The notes below the pieces were generated by a model. That model saw only the letters and a program-made list of their open reading frames with translations, did no database searches and was not told where the DNA came from. A stretch of DNA of 14,787 bases from Candidatus Zambryskiibacteriota bacterium (lineage in GTDB: Bacteria > Patescibacteriota > Minisyncoccia > Phycocordibacterales > Zambryskibacteraceae), in contig JANLIM010000033.1 in assembly GCA_024654145.1 (NCBI GenBank), positions 1-14,787 on the forward strand, given 5' to 3'. Of this stretch, positions 1 to 6,400 are shown in pieces (the stretch's first letter is position 1; every line of letters begins with the position of its first letter). The translations under genes and the position numbers were made by a program.

Positions 1-50
1 GTATGCACTCATCATTAACAATAATTGGTGATAGTAGAGAAGAAAGATGA
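1..50 (+). CDS. Possible 3' end of an upstream polysaccharide-locus gene (partial)
   Basis: The frame starting at position 3 is open from the window edge to a TGA at 48-50. That TGA overlaps the ATG of the next gene at 47-49 in the classic ATGA arrangement typical of co-translated operon genes. Only about 15 residues are visible, so no family can be assigned. The other two plus frames close earlier (stops at 16-18 and 29-31), and either could instead be the true end of the upstream gene. The assignment rests only on the overlap geometry. Confidence 0.3.
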   Translation, partial: MHSSLTIIGDSREER

Positions 51-1135
51 AACTTATATATATAACATCTAAAACATATCCATCTGATACTGCGGATAAA
101 ATTTATGTGCGCGAGTTGGCCTCATCATTTTCTAAAGTTTTAAAAGAAAAGTTTTTATTAGTCGTTGCCAATAATCATTCCTTAGAATTAAATAATATTA
201 ACTACCTTAATCTTCGCCTAAAGTACAGACGTTTAAAGTCGGTTTACTACTTTTTATGGTTACCCTTTTGGGTAGCAAGGAATCGTTCTAAGAATAAGTT
301 AGTATTTTTTTCTAACGACCCATATTTACTAACCATTTTAATATTCTGGAGAAAGTTAGGATTCACATATCGCGTATGTTCAGATTGGCATCAACTTTTT
401 GGTGATTGGAGGGATAAGATTGTCGCTGAGTCAAGTGACATTTTAGTTACAACTACACAAATGCTGAAAAGAGGACTCGTATCGTTAAAAGTAGATTCAA
501 ATAAAATACATGTAGTGTACGGAGGAATTGATCTAGAAGGCTATCCTACCGTTGAGAAAAGAGAAGCACGACAGACTGTTTCGCTTCCAGAAGATAAGAA
601 AATAATAGGTTACGTTGGTTTTTATAAAACCATGGGTATGGAGAAGGGAATAAGAATAATGATTGATGCGCTAAAGTTGCTTTCCTCAGACTATATTATG
701 GCTTTTGTTGGGGGCACCCAAGAGGAAATCGTAGAATATAGTTTATATGCGCAAACACAAGGCGTAGCCAATAGATGTATATTTATCGAGCGCAAAAGTT
801 TTAATGAAGTAGTAGTCTATGAGCAAGCAATGGATATGCTCGTAATCCCATATCCAGACGAACCTCATTTTAGACGGTGGGGTTTTCCAATGAAGGTTTA
901 CGAGTACTTGGCAAGCCGGAGGCCGATAATTTATTCCCGACTAGATATAATTGATGAGGTACTATCAGATATTGCATGGAGCTTCGAACCAGGCAATAGT
1001 CAAGATCTTTCTGAAGTGATAAAAAAAATAGCCAACGATACCAATGTTAATGATAAAGTAGCTAAGGCCTATAAAATAGCCGAAAACTCCACATGGGGTA
1101 CCAAAGCAGTGAATATAATAAACTTAATAGGATAA
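47..1135 (+). CDS. GT4-like glycosyltransferase
   Basis: This 362-residue protein looks like a GT-B fold glycosyltransferase of the GT4 type, transferring a sugar from an activated donor to a growing surface glycan at the inner face of the membrane. It begins with a short hydrophobic strand (MKLIYITS). A mid-protein GGIDLEGY segment resembles the linker between the two Rossmann domains. Next comes GYVGFYKTMGMEKG, resembling the GT4 loop that opens the donor domain. Around residue 286 is the donor-binding segment FPMKVYEYLASRRPIIYS. The first Glu of the EX7E signature is absent (Trp at 278) and only E286 remains, as in some GT4 relatives. The start at 47 follows a purine-rich AGAGAAGAAAG. The gene is AT-rich like its neighbour. 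The family is fairly secure; sugar specificity is unknown. Confidence 0.82.
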   Translation: MKLIYITSKTYPSDTADKIYVRELASSFSKVLKEKFLLVVANNHSLELNNINYLNLRLKYRRLKSVYYFLWLPFWVARNRSKNKLVFFSNDPYLLTILIFWRKLGFTYRVCSDWHQLFGDWRDKIVAESSDILVTTTQMLKRGLVSLKVDSNKIHVVYGGIDLEGYPTVEKREARQTVSLPEDKKIIGYVGFYKTMGMEKGIRIMIDALKLLSSDYIMAFVGGTQEEIVEYSLYAQTQGVANRCIFIERKSFNEVVVYEQAMDMLVIPYPDEPHFRRWGFPMKVYEYLASRRPIIYSRLDIIDEVLSDIAWSFEPGNSQDLSEVIKKIANDTNVNDKVAKAYKIAENSTWGTKAVNIINLIG

Positions 1136-1141
1136 TTTGGT

Positions 1142-1150
1142 TGTGGATAA
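1142..1150 (-). promoter_or_regulatory. Consensus-type DnaA box, isolated
   Basis: TGTGGATAA on the plus strand is TTATCCACA on the minus strand, matching the bacterial DnaA box consensus (TTATNCACA) exactly. It sits in the 48-nt gap between the two glycosyltransferase genes. No other box lies nearby, so this is not an origin. It may be a chance match or an isolated DnaA-binding site. Confidence 0.25.
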
Positions 1151-1183
1151 TTTTTCGTAATTTTTACGCCATAAATATCAACC

Positions 1184-2335
1184 ATGAATAATAGAATCGT
1201 ATTTGTTACTAGCGACTGGAAGATTGGAGGTAGGGATAAAGCTATTCTGATTATTATCGAGCATCTTGCTATACAATTTACTGATTATAATTTTGAGCTT
1301 TGGGTTGTAGGGGTTAATAGTAAAAACACATTTGAGAAGCCGGAGTTAAGGTATCCTAAAAATGTTCACTTTAGAAAATTTTCTTCTAAGAGTACGTTTT
1401 CACTCTTCGTATTATTATTAAAAAATTTCCATAAATATCCTCCAAAGTTGTTATTTTTCTTCTCTAATCCTTTTATTGTAGTTCCGCTATTTTTTGCTAA
1501 ATTAATGCAGTTTAAAAATATCCCGCACGTAATAGTTGATCAAACATATTTTGAATTACCAGTAGGAGGAATGAAACGGTTGATTCAAAGGCTTATTCTT
1601 TCTCAGGCATACAAAAAATCAGTAAAAGAAGTCGCAAATTCCAAAGTGCTGCAGAGTTATGTAAAAAAAACGTATTCACTAAAACCAGAACAATCTAAGT
1701 TAATATACAATCCTATTTTTAGCGAAGATAAGCAGAATAGTTTGTTTCCTATGGAATACCTACAGTTTAAGGATAAATATATTTTAATTAATGTTGGCAG
1801 ATTTCATCCCCAAAAGGACTACAAAACAATGTTAGAGGGTTTTCAAAAGATCGCAGAAGAAATATCGGAGTCAGTCCTCATTTTGATTGGTGATGGTCCT
1901 CAAAAGGAATATATCTTAGAGCTTATTGATGAATTAAAATTAACTGAAAAAGTTTTTTTACTTGGATTAAAGGATAACCCTTTTCCCTATATTCAACATT
2001 CCCATCTATTTATATTTTCTTCTAATTCAGAAGGCTTGCCTGGAGCGCTTGTTGAGGCTATGGGCTTAGGGGTGCCAGTGGTTGCAACTGATTGTCCTAC
2101 GGGACCTCGTGAGCTTTTAGGTAACAACAATGAATACGGTATTCTGATTCCTATGAAAGATCCAAAGGCACTATGTCATGCTGTGATAAGTTTGTATAAA
2201 GATCAAAGTAAGGTGTGTAATTATATAAAAAAGGGAAAGGAAAGGGTTGAAATGTTTACTGAAGAAAACACCAAGCAAGAATATCAAAAGCTATTTTCTG
2301 AGGTACTAGCCACTTCCGATTTTAAAGGATGTTGA
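1184..2335 (+). CDS. GT4 family glycosyltransferase
   Basis: This 383-residue protein carries clear GT4 hallmarks. The N-terminal strand IVFVTSDWKIGG resembles the GG-containing acceptor-domain loop. LINVGRFHPQKDY is the usual start of the C-terminal donor domain. SSNSEGLPGALVEAMGLG contains the complete EX7E pair (E283 and E291). It is followed by PVVATDCPTGPRELL, a form common in hexosamine-transferring GT4 enzymes of capsule and O-antigen loci. It should add a sugar to a lipid-linked oligosaccharide at the cytoplasmic membrane. It lies 48 nt after the previous glycosyltransferase and probably shares its transcript. Its last 52 nt overlap the convergent flippase gene. Composition is strongly AT-rich. 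Donor and acceptor cannot be read from the sequence. Confidence 0.9.
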   Translation: MNNRIVFVTSDWKIGGRDKAILIIIEHLAIQFTDYNFELWVVGVNSKNTFEKPELRYPKNVHFRKFSSKSTFSLFVLLLKNFHKYPPKLLFFFSNPFIVVPLFFAKLMQFKNIPHVIVDQTYFELPVGGMKRLIQRLILSQAYKKSVKEVANSKVLQSYVKKTYSLKPEQSKLIYNPIFSEDKQNSLFPMEYLQFKDKYILINVGRFHPQKDYKTMLEGFQKIAEEISESVLILIGDGPQKEYILELIDELKLTEKVFLLGLKDNPFPYIQHSHLFIFSSNSEGLPGALVEAMGLGVPVVATDCPTGPRELLGNNNEYGILIPMKDPKALCHAVISLYKDQSKVCNYIKKGKERVEMFTEENTKQEYQKLFSEVLATSDFKGC

Positions 2336-3570
2336 AATAAACGCCACTGAAGGGTCACATTTAATACCTCTGTAATGAGGATTGCCGCAATAGCTCCCAG
2401 GATACCAAAAAATGGAAGTAGAAGAATAAGTAATACAATCCTAGTAAATGGAATAGTAAAACTTAAAATATACAACTCCCGCTTTCTTTCGTGCGCAAGT
2501 AATGTCTGTTCAATTAACGTTCTCGGCACAGCTAAAAGGGAAAGAGCAATCAATTGAGAATATATTAAAGATTCTGGATAGTTGGCAAAAAACGTTTTAA
2601 ATATATAGGGTGAGATTACTATATAAGTTATTACTATCAGTAAAACTAAATAAAAGAAGCTTCTAATTTTCGGCACAAGTGCAGTTTTTAATGTAGAAAA
2701 TTCCCTTTGTGCTATTTTAGTAAATGAAAGAGAATGAGATAACTGGAGGATGCTTTGCAGTTGGTATATTGGCATTTGAGCTAGGGTGTAAATTGCGACT
2801 GGTGCAGCGCCCAGGAAATGCCATATCAGCACCTTATCCAAATGACCCGAGATCTTTGAAAAGCCACTCATTAGACTAAGGTGCTTGCTGTAACTAGAAA
2901 GTTCAGGTTCAGTCGTAATTGGTAATCTGTGTCTTTTGATAACTATTAAGTACAAAATAAACAATGAAACAGATTGAGAAGTAAAATATGCAAAAATAAT
3001 TATAAGAATGTTGTCTGTTAAATAAAGGGTTGGCAAAATAACTAAAAAGGGAAGTGTTTTTTGAAAAATACCTAGTATGGAACTTTCCTTAAAAAATTGT
3101 TTTCCTATTAAATACGATTTATACAATCCAAATCCCGTAATTAATGGTTGGCAAGCTCCTGCAATGAGTAATGAATATGCAACCTGTGGGTTGTTATTTA
3201 AAAAGTAGTATCCTGCAAGAATTCCTGAAATCACAATTATTCCCATACTCCACAACAGCTGAACTCGTAGCCCGTACCTTAGAGAGCCTTCTGATCCTTT
3301 TGCTACAGAACGAGTTATTGCCGCACCCATCCCTGTTAATGAGAAAGAGCTAATTATTGCTATGGTTGAAATGATGAATTGATATGTGCCGTACACATCT
3401 TTAGGAATAAGATTGGCAAATGCCACGAGAAGCACGAGTCCTAATACAGTCTGTATAGCGTGTCCTAGGGTAAGCCAAAAGCCACCTTTGGCGAGGTAGA
3501 CCATGTCGGTTTTGAAGAAACTCTCGGAGCGGCGGAGTAGGTTGTAGGCCGAAATCTTCAGGTTTTCCAT
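2284..3570 (-). CDS. Wzx-type polysaccharide flippase (MATE/MOP-like membrane protein)
   Basis: This 428-residue polytopic protein has about 12 hydrophobic segments. A polar N-terminus is followed by YLAKGGFWLTLGHAIQTVLG, the usual opening of Wzx/RfbX polysaccharide transporters. The GMGAAITRSVAKG segment after helix 2 also fits the family. Its expected role is to flip undecaprenol-linked oligosaccharide to the outer leaflet before polymerisation. It is convergent with the upstream glycosyltransferase, overlapping its 3' end by 52 nt, and divergent from the GIY-YIG gene. Composition is uneven: roughly 30% GC over most of the gene, but about 51% GC in the last 150 bp on the plus strand (3421-3570), which encodes the first 50 residues. 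That suggests replacement of most of the gene by recombination. Family call is strong; substrate unknown. Confidence 0.87.
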   Translation of the reverse strand: MENLKISAYNLLRRSESFFKTDMVYLAKGGFWLTLGHAIQTVLGLVLLVAFANLIPKDVYGTYQFIISTIAIISSFSLTGMGAAITRSVAKGSEGSLRYGLRVQLLWSMGIIVISGILAGYYFLNNNPQVAYSLLIAGACQPLITGFGLYKSYLIGKQFFKESSILGIFQKTLPFLVILPTLYLTDNILIIIFAYFTSQSVSLFILYLIVIKRHRLPITTEPELSSYSKHLSLMSGFSKISGHLDKVLIWHFLGAAPVAIYTLAQMPIYQLQSILQLSHSLSFTKIAQREFSTLKTALVPKIRSFFYLVLLIVITYIVISPYIFKTFFANYPESLIYSQLIALSLLAVPRTLIEQTLLAHERKRELYILSFTIPFTRIVLLILLLPFFGILGAIAAILITEVLNVTLQWRLFQHPLKSEVASTSENSF

Positions 3571-3619
3571 ACGTTATTACAATGGTATCATAAGGAATGA
3601 ATCCCGTTAGAGATCCTAT
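3571..3619. promoter_or_regulatory. Divergent promoter region between flippase and GIY-YIG genes
   Basis: This 49-nt gap separates two divergent starts and must carry at least one promoter if both genes are expressed separately. On the plus strand, TGGTATCAT (3583-3591) resembles an extended -10 element 28 nt before the GIY-YIG start. On the minus strand, TAATAA/TATGAT-like hexamers precede the flippase start. No convincing -35 boxes are visible. Confidence 0.3.
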
Positions 3620-3886
3620 ATGTGGTACACCTACGTGCTCCAAAGTGATAAAGATAGGCGTTTATACACCGGGATATCGAATGATTTACGGAAGCGCTTA
3701 GAGCAACACAACAGCGGCAAGTCAACGTATACAAAGAATCGTGGTCCGTTTACACTAATTTATTACGAAGCGTGTCTTAACCAAGATGACGCTAGGTCGA
3801 GAGAATTATATCTAAAATCTGGTATGGGTAAGCGATATATAAAAAACAGAATAAAGCGCTTCCTATCTCTAAAACGGGATGAATAA
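3620..3886 (+). CDS. Small GIY-YIG nuclease domain protein (UPF0213/YhbQ-like)
   Basis: This 88-residue protein consists of a single GIY-YIG domain. Y5-V6-L7 stands for the GIY strand and Y16-T17-G18 for the YIG strand. R24 in NDLRKRLEQHN matches the catalytic arginine helix, and E62 in RSRELYLKSG is the probable metal-binding glutamate. Such stand-alone domains are common in bacteria; related proteins cleave DNA structures, but the cellular role is not settled. The start fits the family's usual MYYVYIL-type beginning. Its stop overlaps the next start by 8 nt (ATGAATAA), so the two genes are probably translationally coupled despite no obvious functional link. It sits at the border between AT-rich polysaccharide genes and the host-like backbone. 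Good family call, unknown function. Confidence 0.88.
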   Translation: MWYTYVLQSDKDRRLYTGISNDLRKRLEQHNSGKSTYTKNRGPFTLIYYEACLNQDDARSRELYLKSGMGKRYIKNRIKRFLSLKRDE

Positions 3887-5936
3887 ACAAACGCTTAGAT
3901 TTGTGGTTTTGGCCGGACTTTTTATCATTCCCTTCATACCGTTTCTAGTCTCTTCCTCCCTTTTCTTCCCGTTTATTACCTCTAAGGCGTTTGCCTTTAG
4001 GATCCTTGTGGAAATTGTCTTTGCCACTTGGCTCCTCCTCGCTCTAGTAGACAAGGACTCCAGACCTAAGAAGTCTCTACTTCTTTATGCTGTGGGAGTA
4101 TTTCTCTTGGTTATGGGGGCGGCTACCGTTTTCGGAGTGGATCCGCTTAGGAGCTTCTGGAGTAACTTCGAACGCATGGAGGGGTACATTACGCTGCTTC
4201 ACCTTGGAGCATTCTTTGTAGTCATTGGATCAGTCTTTGCAGAAATAAACTGGAAGAGGTGGTGGAACACATCCCTTGCTGCTTCTGGCATCATGGTTTT
4301 CTACTGCCTCTTCCAACTCGGAGGAGCTATCACCATTAACCAAGGTGGGGTGAGAGTGGACGGCACATTCGGTAACGCATCGTACCTTGCTGTCTACATG
4401 CTCATACATATCTTTATCGCTGGACTCTTTGCTTGGAGAGAGTGGAAGAACAAGAGTTTACGTTATACCTACCTCGCTCTCATGCTCGGGCAGGTTATTA
4501 TCCTCTACCACACAGCAACTCGCGGCGCGATCCTCGGTCTCCTTGGAGGCTTACTTGTAGTAGCGCTACTTAACATTCGTAATAAGGAGGAGAAGAGAGT
4601 GAGGAAGGTGAGTCTTGGAATCCTGGGAGGAGTTCTACTTATAGTAGGAGGGTTCTTCTTACTTAAAGACACGAGTGTCGTCACTGGTAGTCCCGTGCTT
4701 GCTCGCTTCGCTACTATCTCAACTGAAGAGCTCAAGAGTGGAGGAAGGTCATTTGTCTGGCCTATGGCAATTGAAGGATTTAAAGAAAGACCAATTCTTG
4801 GTTGGGGGCAAGACAACTTCATCTACGTTTTCCAGAAATACTACAGTGCAGAGATGTACCACTTAGAGCCATGGTTTGACCGCGCTCACAACATCTTCCT
4901 CGACTGGATGGTGGCGGGAGGAATCTTAGGCCTCGCTACATACCTCGCACTCTACGGACTCGCACTCTATATCATCTGGAGGAAGGACGGTGAGATGACA
5001 CATATGGACAAGTCTATTCTCACAGGACTTCTCGCTGCCTACTTCTTCCATAACTTCTTCGTCTTCGACCACCTTGTAAGTTATATTCTCTTCTTCTCTA
5101 TACTCGCGTATGTACATAGTAGAAACGGGGGAGCTGTGTTGGGAGAGAAGTATGATCTCGGAGACAAGAGCTTTAAAATCGCAGGCGCTTTCGTTCTTAT
5201 ACTCTTACTCGGAATGCTCTATGTGGTGAATATCAAACCGCTTGGCACTAACACCGCAATCATAAGCGCGATCAAGGGAGGGCGTGCAGCTGGTGGTGCG
5301 ACAGAAACTCTCGAGTCATTCCGCCGTGCAGTAGACTCGTCGTATCTTGGAAGAGAAGAATCTATCACACAGCTCGCAAGTAATGCGGCAGGCCTGCTCA
5401 CAGGAGATGCTCCCGCTGAAGTCAAAAACGATTTCTACACTTTCGCAAGAAATGTTGTCGCAGAAGAAGCAGATGGGAATCCCAATTATGCTAAGTCACA
5501 AATGATGGCAGGATCATTCTTCTCTACTACAGGAGCTGAAGCTGAGTCGATCATGTACCTTGAGCGCGCTCTCGCACTCGCACCAGAAAAACAACAAATC
5601 TACTTCGAGCTTGGCTCCGCTTATATCAATAGTAATGACCGTGCTAGAGCACTAGAAATCTTCCGAGAGGCATACGAGATGGCTCCAGGCAACCAGGAAG
5701 CGCTTACAATCTACCTCATAGGTGCCATCTACGCAGGGGACAGAAGCCTAGAAAGAGAGCTTATAGCCAAGATGCCAGAAAGGACACTAATCTTTGAAGA
5801 CAGAATCCTTTCTGCCTACTATATTGCGAAAAGAAATGCAGAAGCACTCGCCCTACTCCAAAAAAGAAAACAACTCGATCCAGAAAATTCTGCCAAGTAC
5901 GATTCACTAATTCTCCAAGTTCAAACCCCACGTTAA
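3879..5936 (+). CDS. O-antigen ligase/polymerase-like membrane protein with C-terminal TPR repeats
   Basis: This 685-residue protein begins with about ten or more hydrophobic helices (residues 1-455). It contains the Wzy_C/O-antigen ligase signatures: HTATRGAILGLLGG around R215, GWGQDNF near residue 308, and a periplasmic-loop DRAHNIFLDWMVAGG segment with H337. These fit enzymes that polymerise or transfer undecaprenol-linked glycan outside the membrane; the Arg and His are the type of residue used to bind the lipid diphosphate. After a last helix (about 430-450) comes a soluble region ending in TPR-like helices (about 545-660), including YLERALALAPEKQQIYFELG and ALEIFREAYEMAPGN. Polymerase, ligase and protein O-oligosaccharyltransferase cannot be told apart here. 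The flippase and glycosyltransferases nearby support a glycan role. Composition is host-like, unlike those genes. Confidence 0.85.
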   Translation: MNKQTLRFVVLAGLFIIPFIPFLVSSSLFFPFITSKAFAFRILVEIVFATWLLLALVDKDSRPKKSLLLYAVGVFLLVMGAATVFGVDPLRSFWSNFERMEGYITLLHLGAFFVVIGSVFAEINWKRWWNTSLAASGIMVFYCLFQLGGAITINQGGVRVDGTFGNASYLAVYMLIHIFIAGLFAWREWKNKSLRYTYLALMLGQVIILYHTATRGAILGLLGGLLVVALLNIRNKEEKRVRKVSLGILGGVLLIVGGFFLLKDTSVVTGSPVLARFATISTEELKSGGRSFVWPMAIEGFKERPILGWGQDNFIYVFQKYYSAEMYHLEPWFDRAHNIFLDWMVAGGILGLATYLALYGLALYIIWRKDGEMTHMDKSILTGLLAAYFFHNFFVFDHLVSYILFFSILAYVHSRNGGAVLGEKYDLGDKSFKIAGAFVLILLLGMLYVVNIKPLGTNTAIISAIKGGRAAGGATETLESFRRAVDSSYLGREESITQLASNAAGLLTGDAPAEVKNDFYTFARNVVAEEADGNPNYAKSQMMAGSFFSTTGAEAESIMYLERALALAPEKQQIYFELGSAYINSNDRARALEIFREAYEMAPGNQEALTIYLIGAIYAGDRSLERELIAKMPERTLIFEDRILSAYYIAKRNAEALALLQKRKQLDPENSAKYDSLILQVQTPR

Positions 5937-6031
5937 AATTATCAATTATCAATTTTGCAATTTACAAATTAATTCTCAATAAATAATTTCCAAACAAACT
6001 ACTGGGAATTGAAAATTAGAAATTGAAAATT
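5937..6031. repeat. AT-rich imperfect inverted repeat after the ligase gene
   Basis: Arms at about 5937-5962 and 6007-6031 are reverse complements over roughly 25 positions, with four mismatches and one bulge. Both are built of AATT/CAATT/GAAAATT units, and the loop is about 44 nt. The left arm begins directly after the stop codon at 5934-5936. It could form a long weak hairpin in the mRNA tail or be a worn miniature element. No U-run or GC stem supports an ordinary intrinsic terminator. Confidence 0.45.
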
Positions 6032-6046
6032 CTCCGGAGATGAAAG

Positions 6047-6055
6047 TTATCCACA
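6047..6055 (+). promoter_or_regulatory. Consensus-type DnaA box, isolated
   Basis: TTATCCACA matches the strict DnaA box. It lies 19 nt upstream of the proposed promoter -35 of the small basic protein gene, just after a 10-bp palindrome TCTCCGGAGA (6031-6040). A single box in an AT-rich gap is not an origin. It could act as a regulatory site or be coincidental. Confidence 0.3.
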
Positions 6056-6073
6056 CATTAAACGTTTATACTA

Positions 6074-6102
6074 TTGTATGTACGCTGTGTACGTACGATA
6101 AT
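6074..6102 (+). promoter_or_regulatory. Sigma70-type promoter for the small basic protein gene
   Basis: TTGTAT (6074-6079) and GATAAT (6097-6102) are separated by exactly 17 nt, giving a plausible promoter with transcription starting near 6109. The spacer contains GTACG...GTACGTAC elements with dyad symmetry (6080-6096), a possible operator. The resulting leader of about 80 nt would include two hairpins. Confidence 0.5.
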
Positions 6103-6111
6103 TAATATAAC

Positions 6112-6145
6112 CGCAGAATAATTTTCATAAAAAATTTTTTCTGCG
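6112..6145 (+). other. Stem-loop in the leader of the small basic protein gene
   Basis: CGCAGAA at 6112-6118 pairs with TTCTGCG at 6139-6145, and flanking AATTTT/AAAATT sequences extend the stem to about 14 bp with one imperfection. It lies just after the proposed transcription start. It could be a leader structure or, less likely, a terminator for upstream transcription, as the run of U lies inside the stem. Confidence 0.4.
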
Positions 6146-6164
6146 ACAGACGTTAATAATAATT

Positions 6165-6182
6165 TCCCGAGGTACCTCGGGA
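6165..6182 (+). promoter_or_regulatory. Perfect 18-bp palindrome covering a Shine-Dalgarno-like GAGGT
   Basis: TCCCGAGGTACCTCGGGA is its own reverse complement and is GC-rich inside a very AT-rich stretch. It ends 7 nt before the ATG at 6190. Its left arm contains GAGGT, a Shine-Dalgarno core, so a hairpin here could hide the ribosome site. As DNA it could equally be a protein-binding site. Confidence 0.45.
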
Positions 6183-6189
6183 CAACACT

Positions 6190-6282
6190 ATGGCAAAGAA
6201 AAAGAAGGCAGCAAAGAAGAAAGTAGCTAAGCGAAAGCCAGCTGCAAAGAAGCGAAAGGCTTCAAAGAAGAAAAGAGCGTAG
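6190..6282 (+). CDS. Small Lys/Ala/Arg-rich basic protein (30 residues, histone H1-like style)
   Basis: An ATG-to-TAG frame encodes 30 residues made almost only of Lys, Arg and Ala, with one each of Val, Pro and Ser (MAKKKKAAKKKVAKRKP at the start, ending KKKRA). It has about 18 positive and no negative charges. Such peptides resemble the Lys-rich tails of bacterial histone H1-like (Hc1/AlgP-type) proteins and could bind DNA or RNA non-specifically; that is inference from composition. Support for a real gene comes from its own promoter (6074-6102), a structured leader and a strong terminator at 6318-6349, forming a complete transcription unit between the ligase and secA. It falls below usual ORF length limits. 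The alternative is a structured RNA with a chance frame, but the uniform K/A/R content argues for translation. Confidence 0.7.
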   Translation: MAKKKKAAKKKVAKRKPAAKKRKASKKKRA

Positions 6283-6317
6283 TACGCTGTTTTCTCGAGC
6301 TTAGTCTCTTTGTTTCC

Positions 6318-6349
6318 AGAAAAAACGTCCCCGCAAGGACGTTTTTTCT
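6318..6349 (+). terminator. Strong intrinsic terminator
   Basis: A perfect 13-bp stem (6318-6330 with 6337-6349) encloses the 6-nt loop CCGCAA. The stem has a GC-containing core ACGTCC/GGACGT, then six A paired with six T. The A and T tracts on both sides allow it to work in either direction. It closes the small basic protein unit before secA. Confidence 0.9.
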
Positions 6350-6380
6350 ATACCTAGATTCACTATGTTTAGAGCTAGAA

Positions 6381-6391
6381 TATGCTAAAAT
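6381..6391 (+). promoter_or_regulatory. Candidate -10 element of secA
   Basis: TATGCTAAAAT contains a TGnTAAAAT extended -10 (hexamer TAAAAT at 6386-6391), placed 9 nt before the secA ATG. Transcription would start within a few bases of the start codon, implying a leaderless or nearly leaderless mRNA. No clear -35 is visible, as expected for an extended -10 promoter. Confidence 0.4.
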
Positions 6392-6400
6392 ACGCCTAAT

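Noticed and set aside
3401..3643. 80-codon minus-strand frame across the flippase start
   Set aside because: It overlaps both the flippase N-terminus and the GIY-YIG start in a different frame and shows no family features.
4505..4822. Antisense frame of 105 codons within the ligase gene
   Set aside because: Low-complexity Ser/Pro/Leu shadow of a strongly supported membrane protein on the plus strand.
5937..6190. Replication origin, from a DnaA box in AT-rich DNA with palindromes
   Set aside because: Only one box is present and no dnaA, dnaN or cluster of boxes is nearby.
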